Assembly: GCA_021307315.1 (NCBI GenBank)
Contig: JAJSPD010000018.1
Location: 62,001-126,000, forward strand
Reading direction: 5' to 3'
Origin: Bisporella sp. PMI_857
Lineage: Eukaryota; Ascomycota; Leotiomycetes; Helotiales; Helotiaceae
Length of the DNA: 64,000 bases
Shown: one piece after another, positions 46,258-58,000 of the stretch
Position numbering within the stretch: position 1 is the stretch's first letter
Layout of the letters: each line of letters starts with the position of its first letter
Notes under the pieces: generated by a model
Database searches by the model: none
Seen by the model: only the letters and a program-made list of their open reading frames with translations
Told to the model about the DNA's origin: nothing
Made by a program: the position numbers and the translations under genes

Positions 46258-47903
46258 TCATGTATTTACAACAGTCTGAGTTTGGCTCAATGCCTTCGCA
46301 CCTTGGACCATGTAAAATACCGAATACACAGCAGCCAAGCTCAGGATCGGGGTAGTGGTCCAACTCAATATGTTTCGCACCGCCCTCCCAAAAGCCGATC
46401 CCGATTTTGCTTCCCTCTGTTTCGCTTCGAACACGTCATCGTCCCATTTGACTGTTCCCTGTGGGTTCCCAGGCACGGGGATAAAGTCAAGTTTTGGCGC
46501 GCCTCTCAGTAAGTTACTGAGATGGTTTGCGAACGTGGTATCTGGCAGGAATGGGACGATACGGGTCATAAATTTGTACCAGCCATTCTCCCAAGCCTGC
46601 ATCTTGGTGACTAGCCCAGAGATTTCAATAAACTGTTTCGCTCGGATAAGTCGCAGTCTCTGGTACTCATTGAGCATTCGGTGTAGAGCGGCTGCGTTAG
46701 GTTTGCCTTGGGGGCTCTCTTTGATGGTTTGGTTGAGCAGGTTGGCAAGGACAACAACGCTTTCCATGGCGGTATTACCCCCTAGTCCTATGTTTGGTGT
46801 CATCTGAGCCTTGTCAACAGTATATCCTTAGCAACTCATAAGGTTGTGCTTCCCTACCTTATGGACAGCGTCGCCAGCGAGGACAACGCGGCCGAAAAAC
46901 ATATGCTTGAAGAGACCTTCTTCAACATTGACGAGTTCTGTTCGAATGGCAGTTTTCCAGAGCTCTCCAAAGACTTGCGTTTCTGAGATTGGGCAGTCCA
47001 TAACTTCTGCAGCCTTCTTCTCCGCATCCGCCTGAGTCCATCTGGGAAGACCTGGCCAGTGCTTCCTCTCTTGCTTAAAGAAAACGAACCAAAAAGTGTG
47101 CTTCTTGCCTCCAATAGTCAAAAATGATTTTCCATGGTAATGTGTAGCAGTGAGTGTGCTCTGACTCATTTCGGGTTTTGTTTCGCTGAGGCCTAACAGG
47201 AGAGTATAGTCCGTATAGAGACCTGTTGAAAGACATCAGATGTAAGCTTGTCATCGCATCAAATTATGGGGTTATTCTTACTCTTCTTCTCATTCGCCGT
47301 GATCATTCCCGGCACTATAGTGTTGGCATTTCTCCACATCATGCTTCTAACCCGGCTATGTACTCCATCCACTCCCAAGACTAAGTCTCCCTCCTCAATG
47401 GTTCCATCGGCAAGCACCACCTTGACGTTTTCTTCTGAGTCGATAATGTCCACGACCTCTGTGCCCGACCTGATGACGGATTTGTCAGACAACCCCTCAT
47501 ACATAATTTCCAAGAAGCGCCTACGCTCCAGGACGGGAGTTGGATACCCGTGGCTGGCTTTCCGTTAGCATCTAGCCTACGGATATCATCTCATTATGCA
47601 AACGTACTACTCTACCAAGTATTCGAACAAATCGCTTTGACGGAAGACTGATCCATCTCCTAGAAGATCTTTAGACTTTTCTATCGGAAAGGTTTCGTCG
47701 TTAACTTCTTTGAACACTCCAAATTGCTGAAGAATTCTGGCTCCGTGTGGGTAGATACCAATACTGGCTCCAAGCGCTGGAGCAATCTCACCCTTCTCGA
47801 AGAGTATATGGTCGATACCGGCTTTTTCAAGGGCATGGGCGGCGGCAAGGCCTCCTACTCCCCCACCTACTATTAAGACACGGAAAGGTTTCTGGGCGCC
47901 CAT
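46258..47903 (-). CDS. Membrane-anchored FAD-dependent monooxygenase (PHBH fold, PaxM/epoxidase type)
   Basis: Flavoprotein monooxygenase of 491 residues. Exons 47903-47611, 47553-47282, 47222-46858, 46803-46258, all in phase. FAD-binding motifs are intact: VLIVGGGVGGLAAAHALEKAG at the N-terminus, LVLGVDGVHSRVRS (DG motif), and VVLAGDAVHKMTPNIGLGGN (GD motif, made across the last intron). A hydrophobic helix near the C-terminus (ILSLAAVYSVFYMV) anchors it to the ER. This architecture is typical of the enzymes that epoxidise polyprenyl or polyene tails in indole-diterpene, meroterpenoid and aurovertin/citreoviridin-type pathways. No prenyltransferase is in the window, so epoxidation of a polyene made by the PKS at 52-59 kb is the most economical role; this is inference. 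Divergent from the DUF3237 gene. Confidence 0.88.
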
Positions 47904-48095
47904 GGTGAGTTGGGGTAAGTGAGCATACTTCTGGAAACGCTTGAAGGCGTGGTCTATGTACTTACTACTAAAGTATTGGCAAGGATTAATGGGCTGACAA
48001 TTAACCTAGCTACCTTTTGCAGGATACTACCTGCAGGCTCGCAGCCCGAGAGCGAAGTCGATATCCCGTACATGGCATCCGATGCGTTAACGGCT

Positions 48096-48111
48096 TCGGC
48101 CGCCACTCCGA
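48096..48111. promoter_or_regulatory. TCGG-N8-CCGA inverted repeat
   Basis: Lies about 190 bp from the FAD monooxygenase start and 210 bp from the DUF3237 start. Arms extend one base each side to TTCGG and CCGAA. Part of a series shared with four other cluster promoter sites. Confidence 0.5.
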
Positions 48112-48135
48112 ACTTGGAGACGTTGAGCGGAAGCG

Positions 48136-48156
48136 CCTCGGCGCTCGGGCCGGTAG
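48136..48156. promoter_or_regulatory. 17-bp element shared with 61406-61422, plus CGGTAG
   Basis: CCTCGGCGCTCGGGCCG differs at two of 17 positions from the copy upstream of the second monooxygenase. It overlaps CGGTAG, a hexamer repeated three times in the PKS promoter. Confidence 0.5.
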
Positions 48157-48321
48157 ACATACCTCTACTCGCAACCCCACTATGTGAAACAACGTGACCA
48201 GAATAGAGATACAATAATATGGCTGAAATTTCCTATCAATAGGCTGGCTATTCAGTCAAACACCGACGGTTCAGTCACAGAAGTCTAATTTGAAACACCA
48301 ACTCGACTTGCCAGCTTCATC

Positions 48322-49130
48322 ATGGTCGCCCCTACTGCCAACTATCCTACCGTTGTGCCAGCAATTAACCAGCTGGTTGACGTTGTGGCAAAACGCGTTG
48401 TTGGTGAGTTAGCGTCATGGATAGTACTTCTGGAGTTGTCTGATTTGACATTTTGCAGGAGTGCGTGAAAATGGCCCAACTTTAATCCATTTTGTAAGAC
48501 ACCCTTTTCGACTTCCTTTAGCATTGAGATCTGCATGGCTGACTAGATCGATCAATTGACAGGAATTCGGGAAGGGCACGCTCGAGACTGTAGAGGGTTG
48601 GGCAGGCCCAGCATTCAAAGCCGAGATCATCCACGGTGCTGACTGGCTCTCCTTTGACTCGGACGAGAAGCACGCCCATATTGACGTGAAGGCTGTAGCA
48701 GTGTGAGTAGTTTCACTGCATATCCCATTCATTGAGATGGACAGGTCATTGGCCACTCATAATTTCGGTTTTTGGGTTGCATTTGACATAAGAATTATAG
48801 CACCGAGGATGGAAGCACCATCAACTTCCCGTATCACGGTGTCGTAACGCTTGATGCAGCCGTTTTGAGCATCTTTAATATGGAGCCTACCTCCAAGACT
48901 ATCCCATTCGGCGCTAGCAGTAGGTTTCTCTATACCCACGACACGTGACAACGGCTGACCTATTCCTACAAGCCAACACACACTATTTCCACAGCGGAGG
49001 GAAAGGCCTCGAAGGCCTCGAGAACATGACCTTCATCGGCAACAGCCGCATGACTGTTAATGATGAAACAAGGCAAATTCAGGTCGAGACCCGCATTTCG
49101 CAAGTTATTGCTGCCACTGGTATGGAGTAG
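48322..49130 (+). CDS. DUF3237 family protein
   Basis: Predicted 177-residue beta-barrel-type protein. Five exons (48322-48403, 48459-48493, 48563-48702, 48801-48919, 48973-49130), all in phase. The family (DUF3237) is recognised by the order GGTFEGP-like GTLETVEGWAGPAFKAEI, GADWLSFD, HIDVKAVAVTEDG, INFPYHGVV, and THYFHSGG...LENMTFIGNSRM at the end. Biochemical role of the family is mostly unknown; it appears now and then beside secondary-metabolite genes and has been suggested to bind or isomerise small molecules. It shares a promoter with the FAD monooxygenase, so the two are probably expressed together. No signal peptide or membrane segment; likely cytosolic. Confidence 0.8.
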
Positions 49131-49942
49131 ATTTGAAGGATGGCGAGGTTCTTGAGAGCAATTCTATCTGTTACATCCCAACGTGGCAGTGTGGATATCT
49201 AACAAAAAACAACTAAAGTTCAGACAACAAGTTCCTCCTTTTCAGTGCAGTGCTATGAGTGGACTAGGTCGGGAGATCATTTTAGATATGTTTAAAGTAG
49301 TGCTCCACCTTGCTTTGCACGCTGTAGTTTCCTCTATAGTTGACTTTTGACTAACTTTGGGTAATGTTTTTGGCTCGTTGGTTGCCAAATGTGAAACCGC
49401 CAAGCTTGGTTAGCTATTTTAGACTAGCCTGTTCTTGGCTATCTTCGCTCTATTATATGGTACTGTAGATATCCTACTCTAGTTCCCTGAACAAATTGAT
49501 ATGCCTATTCGAGGCTATTTTCCATGAGCGGCTAAACAGTTTACAAAGTTCAGAGCTGGGTAACGTCACCCTAGCTGCACTCCACCACTCCATCTAGTGA
49601 TACCCTTCTCATGCAATTGACCCGAACAGGAACTGAGCAACTAGAATATGGAAAAAATGTCTCAAATCATGTCAATTAGATTTCTGGAACTAATGCTGCT
49701 TGTACGGCTTTAAGGTGTCTTTCCTATCCAGTTACCCCCACCACCCACAGTGCTGAACCATGCAGTTATATTTAAGCTTACACATCGCCAGGAGAGCGAA
49801 TATAGTCTTGCTACATTGAAGTAGACCCTCTTATTCTGCATACCAGTGGCTCAATAGTTAGCCCTACTTGTCTCTAGTCATGAAGCGTTCAGTCATTGAG
49901 TAACACAGCCCCTTTTCTAGGCGAGATATTACTAAGCCACTC

Positions 49943-49957
49943 TCGGTCCGACGCCGA
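49943..49957. promoter_or_regulatory. TCGG-N7-CCGA inverted repeat
   Basis: First of two cluster-type repeats in front of the carbonic anhydrase gene. Confidence 0.5.
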
Positions 49958-49975
49958 ACAACGTGATCTCGGGCT

Positions 49976-49991
49976 TCGGTTTAAGCACCGA
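49976..49991. promoter_or_regulatory. TCGG-N8-CCGA inverted repeat
   Basis: Second of two cluster-type repeats in front of the carbonic anhydrase gene, 33 bp from the first. Confidence 0.5.
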
Positions 49992-50242
49992 GAAAATCAT
50001 AAGCATTATTTCCATCTAATCCACTTTCATCTTGAAATACCCGTTGCGGCGCCGTGGATGTCACTAAGTATAGCGTTTTCTAGTAGTAGAAGGCTTTACA
50101 GACATACAGGCAACTGTGCATACGCCTCTAGGCTCCAGCCTATCTTCGAACGATTCCTAACGATTTCGAGAACCTGTTACATGTATATAAGCGGCTTGGT
50201 GCTGTTAATGCCACATTTGCCACGTAGTCAAAGAAGCAAATT

Positions 50243-50923
50243 ATGCCGCGCTTTCTGTCCCGGTTTATCAGGAACCGGAAGGATTCCTTAGTTGCACCAG
50301 TTGCAGCCTCTGTTTCATCCTCAACAGTATCTTATTCGGATCCTAAAACAGCTCTAGCTGCTGTGATACCATTGTCTTCCACAGCTTCCACAAAATCCCT
50401 TTCTCAACTTACGGTTGAGAACCTTCTCGAGCGCAACAAATCTCGACCCAAGGACTGGGCTGCGATACCCACACTGACTGAGGCTGCGGCTACTGGCTTC
50501 ATTCCGCCACGAATCATAGTTATTTCCTGTTGCGACGTCAGAGTTCACCCAAAAGAGTTCCTGTATCTTGAACACGCGGAAGCTTTTGTCCTTGAAACGG
50601 TCGGTGGCCATGTCGCTCCTTGTATCAACGATATCGTTACGCTTGATGGCTTCATCGGCGTGAGGGAAATTATGATCATCCACCACACAGATTGTGGCGC
50701 CCTAGTATACAAGGATGAAACGATCCGCGAATTTGCAAATGGGTATTCCCCTGGGTCTGTCGACGAAACAACGAGCTTTGGAGCTATCGAAGATCTCGAA
50801 CAAAGTGTTAGGGATGATATTACCATTCTTAAGAGCTCTGCTATCATACGGAAAGAGTTGAAGGATGCTACAAGAGGGTTCATTTTTGATATCAAGACGG
50901 GCCTGGTTTCTGCAGTGGAATAG
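50243..50923 (+). CDS. Beta-carbonic anhydrase
   Basis: Zinc enzyme interconverting carbon dioxide and bicarbonate; single exon, 226 residues. The zinc-binding pattern of the beta class is present: C-x-D-x-R in ISCCDVRV and H-x2-C in IHHTDCGA, with the glycine-rich strand LETVGGHVAP between. The C-terminus KTGLVSAVE is the usual end strand. The first 45 residues are basic and Ser-rich (MPRFLSRFIRNRK), which could be a mitochondrial targeting tail. It lies between the DUF3237 gene and the PKS, and its promoter holds two of the cluster-type inverted repeats. A bicarbonate supply for acetyl-CoA carboxylase, and so malonyl-CoA for the PKS, is a reasonable cluster role but is inference. A housekeeping copy is the alternative. 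Confidence 0.92.
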   Translation: MPRFLSRFIRNRKDSLVAPVAASVSSSTVSYSDPKTALAAVIPLSSTASTKSLSQLTVENLLERNKSRPKDWAAIPTLTEAAATGFIPPRIIVISCCDVRVHPKEFLYLEHAEAFVLETVGGHVAPCINDIVTLDGFIGVREIMIIHHTDCGALVYKDETIREFANGYSPGSVDETTSFGAIEDLEQSVRDDITILKSSAIIRKELKDATRGFIFDIKTGLVSAVE

Positions 50924-52004
50924 AGTTTTTCAAAGAGGAACAAAATATATTAGAGCGCTGGAGGAAAGAGACAATACGGGTAAATCCGGCCTAAAATAGA
51001 GAAGGCAGCATGATGTCTAATTACAACGCAGAAAAGAAGTATAAAGCTGATTTAAAGCTCTCCCGCGCTCGCTGTATATGAATAATGGAAGAATCGACTT
51101 CTTGAGGGTATCTAGTAGTCGGCGACTCTCAAAAATTATCTTTAGAAACTTGCCTGGCCTCGACAAGGTTAAAGGTTGGCACAGTGAAAAGAATATATTT
51201 ACAACAGAAGCCTGACAGCTTTCCTTTTCCTCTTTTTTGTAAGTGAGCACTGCAGTTTGATTAACTTTTGATAAAATTGGTCCGTTTATTCAGTGCCTAG
51301 GCCATCCTTCTCCGTTAAATGACATAGTTCTCACTCAATTTCTGGAATAAGCGAAATCTGCTACTTGCAAAATATTCAACTTATTAAATTGTCTGAAAAC
51401 CTGGGCGATGGCGAATAGATATACCTCTCGACCGGCGGAATGGGAAAAACAATGGTCTACAAAATTTCAAAGCGACTTTTGTCTATGCAAATACCTGTTT
51501 CACCGACGTCGTTTTTTAATTTACACGCCAACTCTGCATTATTCTCTCGAACGTAATTGCGTAGTCACTATCCTGAAAGTGATTATCGTTGATTTTACTT
51601 GCCTGACTTGGAGCTATGGCTTATGATGTGAAGGGATATGTACACTACGTATAATCCATCACTCAGTATCAAGCTTGGCGTCTATTCTAGATCGCCACCG
51701 CTCTCACAGCAAATATTGCTATGACTGTAAGAGTAGAATTATATGAGATAAGAGGTTTGTTCTTAATGCATGTCTTTAAGTTTACTGCTTTCAATATAGA
51801 ATAAATGCGGATGTAATAGATCAAAATAACATTCTAAACTTGCTAAAACTAACTGCACAAATATATATGCTGCTGTGTCTCTATGCTCTTCATGGTGGCC
51901 TATTTGATTATTGATACTCAAACAAGGGTACCTACTCCCTTGTTTATAATACAAATTTCAATAGTAAGTCAGGGGAGGGTCGATCGTAATCCGTTTCTAA
52001 TCGT
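50924..52004. other. Intergenic, ~1.1 kb
   Basis: 3' flanks of the convergent carbonic anhydrase and PKS genes. AT-rich; no gene, RNA or repeat recognised. Confidence 0.4.
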
Positions 52005-55000
52005 TTAAGCCTCTACCGCCTTTTCTACTAAACCCAAATGCTCTGCGATGGTGGCTGCTAACGCGATGATTGACATCCTAGGTGCAAGGAGAGTCTGGAA
52101 TGACATCTCCAAGCCAAACTGCTTAAAAAGCCAGTTTCTTAGATCCGCGCCAATCATACTGTCGAGACCATACACAGCCACTGATGTGCCTTCAAATGCG
52201 AAATCCTCGACGGGGATGAGCAGCATACTTGAGAGTTTCTTGGCAATATGACCAGAAATGGTATTTAGAATCGCCTCAGTGCTGACTGCGGCCTTGAGTT
52301 CTTGCGCGAAGGAGCTACTACCGGAAGAGGGGCCAGCATCGGCAGAAGCAATGATCTTCTGAACAACGGAGCGGAGATGCGAGAAGCGAGCATCCGCATA
52401 CCAGTATGCTTCTTCTGGGGCAGCGCCAGAGCTAGCGATGGCACTAGCGAGGAATGCCGGCTCAAGACCAAGGATAATCTGGGCATCGCCGAGGGTAGGG
52501 GTGGAGGACCTGCTAGGACGCTCCAGCATAGCGGTCTCAAAGCCACGGAGGAGTTCCTTCTCCTCGATGCCGTACATAGCCTTACGTGAAAGGGCTTCCT
52601 CAATTCCGGAATTTTCAGCAACAACACCGACATCTAACACCATGGGTAGGATGAGCGAGGAGGCGGGGAGACCATTGAGGTTGCGGTGCCAGGCGAGGGC
52701 ATCTAGATAGCTGTTACCTGCGCAATAGTTGGCTTGACCAGGATTGCCCATGGTGGCTGAAATGGAGCTGGTCATAACGAAGAAGTCCAGGGAAGCTCCT
52801 TGAAATGCTTTATGAAGGGTTTGCGCGCCTTTGACCTTGGGCTGAAGGGCGGCTTGGAATTGTTTGAAGTCCATGTTATCAAAGACACCGTCCTGATGAT
52901 ATTTGTTAGCAAGCACACATATTTGAACCGATGTCTACTTACTGCCAAAACCATAGCTGCATGCACTACACCCTTGATGGCTCGAGTTGAGGTTACTTCT
53001 TTGACGGCGCGGTCGACATCACCCTGAACTCCGGCATCACCACGGAAAACCTCGACTTTAGCGCCTGCCTTCTGGATCGACTCTACAAGCTGTTGCGCTG
53101 TCAATTAAATAATATTTTCTCCTTAGATTTCGGTTACTTACAGCTGCAGCGTCCGGCTTATCAGCGCCAGATCGAGAGAGGAAGACAAAGTCTCGGGCTC
53201 CCCGCTCCATCATGAAAGTGGTGAGACTGCGTCCCAAGCCACCGAGACACCCCACCAGGAAGTAAGCAGCATCAGCAGAGAATTCTACTTCCTTGCCCGA
53301 TGGTTTGATCTAGACGGTGAGTTAGAAAGTATCCAAAAGATAGAGACCGAGGACAATAATATCAAGACTGACCTTCACAGAACTGTGGCCATAATCGTAC
53401 TTAACCACAGTGTTCTCTGTGCTTCGGCCACGAGAGAACGCAGCAATGTCAGTGAGAGACCCAATATCATAAATGTCAGCCTTCCAAAGGATATTGTGTT
53501 CTTTCATGAAGGCCATAGTTCGGGTCAAGAGATCACCCAAGGCGGATTGGCGTCTCTTGAACAGATTGCCAACGCCGCTCAGAAGGAGTGAAACGCCCTT
53601 CGAGAAAGGCAACGCGTCTGGGCTTCCTTCGATTGCAACGTCATTTAAAATGTAGCGACTGGCTGGTGGCATGGAGCGCCAGACCTCCTGGCTAAAAGAC
53701 GAGAAATCATGGGAGATGACCACATCTGCCTTGCCACTTCCGTTGCCTCCGAGAAGAGAGTGAATGGCTTTCACATCTGAAGATAGCAAAACTTCATCTG
53801 AAGGCAAGTTGGTCTGGGACCTTTCTTGCTCTGATTCTACAACGACAGTGAGTTTGAAACCAAGAGCCTTTTTGAATTCAGCAACAGCCGCGACAAAGTC
53901 ACGTGGAGCAGGAAGCAACAAGACATGCTCATTAGGCTGGACCTTTCCAACATCCAAGACGACATTGGTGGCTTTGGCAAGGCTTGGAAGTGTTGCAATG
54001 AGATCAGAAATTTCCAAGTCTGAGTAGAAAGCGCCAGTGTAAATCGGGGCTGTGAGCCTAGAGCTCAATGAGTTCGCAGCGTAAGCAACAGCATTTTGGC
54101 CAACAAAATCTATAGGAAGGCCGCTGCCAACTGCTGTGATAGGTCCGGCCACAACTGAGATGCCGCCTGCGTTTGTATGAAGTTCGCCTTTATTGAGGCT
54201 TGCATACTGTACCTGCATCTCGACATCGATTTGGCCCAGCACACGAGACTTGTTCAAACCCTCAGCTTGGAAGATGAGTTCCCCATCCACAACCTTACCA
54301 GATAATGCTTTATCTGATGATAACACCTCGGAGTGTGCTGGAGCTAGATTTATGGAGAACTGAGTGTTCAATGGCCCATTTGGTAGCACCCGGGCGATCT
54401 TAAGGATGCCATCCTGAAGCCAATACTCAGTATCGGCTCCGGAGTCTTTGGTAGCGATGTGCCCGAGCTTGCCTAGAATTGCTTCGCCGATTGATGCGGA
54501 GTTTTCCGTGGTGTTAGCATCCAAGAGGAGAATCTTAGCTGAAGCCTGCTCAGATCGGATAGCACGCAGTAGTCCTTGACTGGTTGCACCGGAGACACTG
54601 GACCCCTCGTTCACACCGCTGGTCAACCAGATGACGGGATTACGTCCAGTCAAGATGGCTTTTAGTCTTCCATATGTCTCCTCTTGGAGACCCCAGATTA
54701 AATTGCCTAGATTGTCGGAAATAATATAAGTAGCCTCCTCGTCTTGCTTCAAAGAGGTATGACCCGAGATGTCGGCGACGTCGACGACACAGCCGCGCTC
54801 TTGAAGGAAACTGGCAAGAAGGGTATAGGGTGATTTAGAAATCTCATCCGACGTGAGAATGACAACCTTGTGAGCTAATGGAGCGTGCCCGTTGGAACCG
54901 CTACCGGTAAATGTGGAGGACATGATGGTCACTTCTGGAAGAGGAAAGAACAGCTCAGGGGCGGAGAATCCGTGCTGGGAGAGCTTACCAGCGAAGGCTT

Positions 55001-58000
55001 CTCCTACAGTACTGGCAACCGAAAAAATAGCCTTGCCGCCTTTAGAAGTAACGGCCGCGACTCCTGCGAGAAGCTCCTGCTCGGTGGCGTAGTTGAGAGC
55101 ATTCTTGCCAACAATGACGAAGTCCTGAGGTTCGAGCGTCTGCTCACCCCAATCAAACAAGCCATCCTTGGTGACGATGGTGGACACGTTTGTAGCCTCA
55201 ATTCCATCAGCAACACTCTGAATATGCTCATCTGACACATCTGCCAAGATAAGTTCGGTGGTAGAGGCAGTTTCCTTCAGAATGACCTGCAGGGTCTTAG
55301 AATCAACTTGGCCAAGCAGTGTCAGACTGGTAATATGCTTCTTGTGTTGCGCCAGCTCTACAATTGCTGCAATTGACTCTTCCTCTGACTGGATCGCGGG
55401 ATATGCCCGAAGTGCTTGTTCGGTAGTCAGCGTGGTGATATCTGGCTTCCATAAGGTCTCCATGTATGGCTCGCGAGGGCGGGATGTCTCATTCGTTTGT
55501 GGAACAGCGGCTTCATATGAGACGCAACGAAGGCCCTTTACGTCAAGTAGGAAGTCCCCACTGTCAGTGGTAAGTTTTGCATGCGTATTGAAATAGCGAC
55601 CATCCAGGTCATCTGTCCAAGCAACGGATTTGCCGGTAGTTTCACCCTTAGCAGAGTCCCACACGGTAAGCTCCTCGATCTTGATAGGAACCACGCCGTG
55701 TTGCATCTCTCTATGCAGACCAGAGTTGATAGATATAATGATGAGCTGGAATGCTCCATCGATAGTTGATGGATGCAGCATGTATCGTGACTCACCAACC
55801 ACGAGTCCGCTCTCAGTACCTACCTTGACATCAGCGGTAGCGTGATGAAATTTGCTATTGGTTCGGATATTGTTCAGAGGCTGGAACGTTGGTCCGTATT
55901 CGAAGCCAACCTTCTCGAACGCATTATACCATGTCTTACCAGATACGCGTTGCGTAAGTTTTGTGATGTCAACTGGATTCTCGCTCGCGTCAGGTGACAG
56001 CTCTCTAATGTGGTTAGCTGCTAGGGAGCCTTCAGAGTGAAGGCTCCACTGTCCATCAGTATAAGACTCAACAGCAAAGGTGAACCATATTGCATCGTCA
56101 TGATTCTTGTTAAGGCGGAGCTGAACCTCAATTCCATCATCGTTGTCAGGGATAATCAATGCCGTCTTTATTAGGACATCGCGGAAAGTCACGCTTTGGA
56201 CCTCAATGTCTTGCTGGTCACAGACTTGCCTCAGCGCCTCAGTTGCCATTGACAAATGAGCTGCAGCTGGGAAAACAGCCTCTTTACCAAGCTAGAATGA
56301 CTGAGCTTGATAGTCGTAGGGACTCTTAGGGGAAGCGAGAACTTACAGTATGATCCTTAAGCCATGGCAAATCTGAATGTCGCAGTACATTCCTCCACGC
56401 AAGGGCACGTTTTGACAGGCCAACGATTTTGCTACCGAGAAGATCGTGGCGCTTGTGGGTTAAATTTCGTTGTTCGGCGCTAAGACGAGGCTCAACCCAG
56501 AATCGCTTCTCGTAATTCCACTGATAAGGAGGAAGGTCAACAAGAAGGAGTGGCTTTCTGAGATTCTTCGTTAGTGAAGTCTCTCCTGCTGAATCTCCGA
56601 TGGAGTTGACTTCTTCGAGATCAAGCGGATAGTTCTGTACGAAGAGCGAACCAGCAGTCTTGAGTAATTGGACAGCACTGTCCTTGTTTCGTACCAAGGT
56701 AGCGACGTAAGTGAAGCGCTCCAACTTATTTGCTAGGCAAATTTGCTTGAAAGGCCCAGCAAGAGCGGAATGTGGTCCAATCTCGAGAGCAACAGTGACC
56801 TGCTCCAGGCCTGAAGCCTTGCCCAGTGAAGCAACTGCTTCGTCAAAGAGCACGCGGTTTCGGAGGTTATCGCTCCAATATGATGCGGGAACACTATCAC
56901 CAGTGAACTCAGTACCGCTGACTGAAGAGAACCATCTTGCACGCGAGTGTCGCCATTTGAGAGATTCTTCGCCAAGATTTTCCACTGTACGATTAAGGAG
57001 AGAATCGTAAGCCTTAGCAACATTGTTCATTTGCGGCGAATGGTATGCCTTCCCGGTTGGGAGCTCACGAGCAAACACGCCGTCAGCTGATAAAACAGTC
57101 TGAGCGTGTGCAACAGCTTCTGAAGTTCCGCTCAATGTCAAGCTCTTAGGTGAGTTTTGGCACGCGATAACAAGGTCATCTGTAAGCAATCCTTGGTATT
57201 TCTCAATACCACCGAGTCCGAGGCCGACGGCCAGCATTGAACCGGAAGGTGCGTGACGGCTGACAGCATAGCCGCGGAGGAAAGCAGCGACTATAGCCTC
57301 TGGTGCAGAGACTAAGCCGGCAGCATAGGCAGCAGCGATCTCGCCAGATGAGTGTCCCACAGTTACTGAAGGTGTGATGCCCCATGATGCAAGTAAGTCA
57401 ACGATAGCGATTTGGACGGCAGTGCAGACAGGCTGGGCCACATCAGCATTGTTGATGTTGGGAGACTCGGCAGATGCCGACAATGAGGACTCAAGGGTCC
57501 AGTTAGGGCGAATGTCAGCGCCTAGGCGTTGCAGGACCCGATCCAAAGCCCTGATGGTAGAGCGAAATAAGGGGAAAGCGACCATGGCCGTAGCGCCAAG
57601 CCCCGGCCACTGAGCTCCTTGGCCAGTGAAGATGAATGCCAAGTCTGGCTGGGAGCGAGGAGCGATGCCAATTGTGAAAGCGGATAGTTCAAATTCGGCG
57701 GCGTCTAGTGGTTCAGCGGCGACAGCGAAGCCACGAGCCGCAAGACGCGATCGCCGAGCACCCAAAGTGTAAGCGAGATCTGCCAGGTGGTAATCGGAAA
57801 CAACCTTGGCATGGGCAACTATATTTCGCTCAAGAGTCTTTTTGTCGTGCGCAGAGAAAGGTAGAAGGAAGGGACGAGTAGCTTTGGATGGCTCGTCTCC
57901 ACGCTTATGGCCATGTTTATAGAGCGGATATAAAGATTCTACGGCCTCAACAATAACATGACCGTTAGTACCGCCATAACCAAAAGATGAAACACCCGCC

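Larger units (their letters stand above)
47904..48321. promoter_or_regulatory. Divergent promoter, FAD monooxygenase and DUF3237 gene
   Basis: 418 bp shared by two cluster genes. It holds TTCGG-N8-CCGAA (48095-48112) and the CCTCGG-type 17-mer (48136-48152) followed at once by CGGTAG (48151-48156). An 86-codon frame across it on the minus strand is taken as chance. Confidence 0.55.
49131..50242. other. Intergenic, ~1.1 kb, carbonic anhydrase promoter
   Basis: No gene seen. The distal part is AT-rich. Two inverted repeats of the cluster type, TCGG-N7-CCGA and TCGG-N8-CCGA, lie 33 bp apart at about 300 and 270 bp upstream of the carbonic anhydrase gene. Confidence 0.45.

Noticed and set aside
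47954..48214. 86-codon open frame on the minus strand in the monooxygenase/DUF3237 intergenic
   Set aside because: It crosses the shared promoter elements and resembles no family; composition follows the GC-rich promoter.
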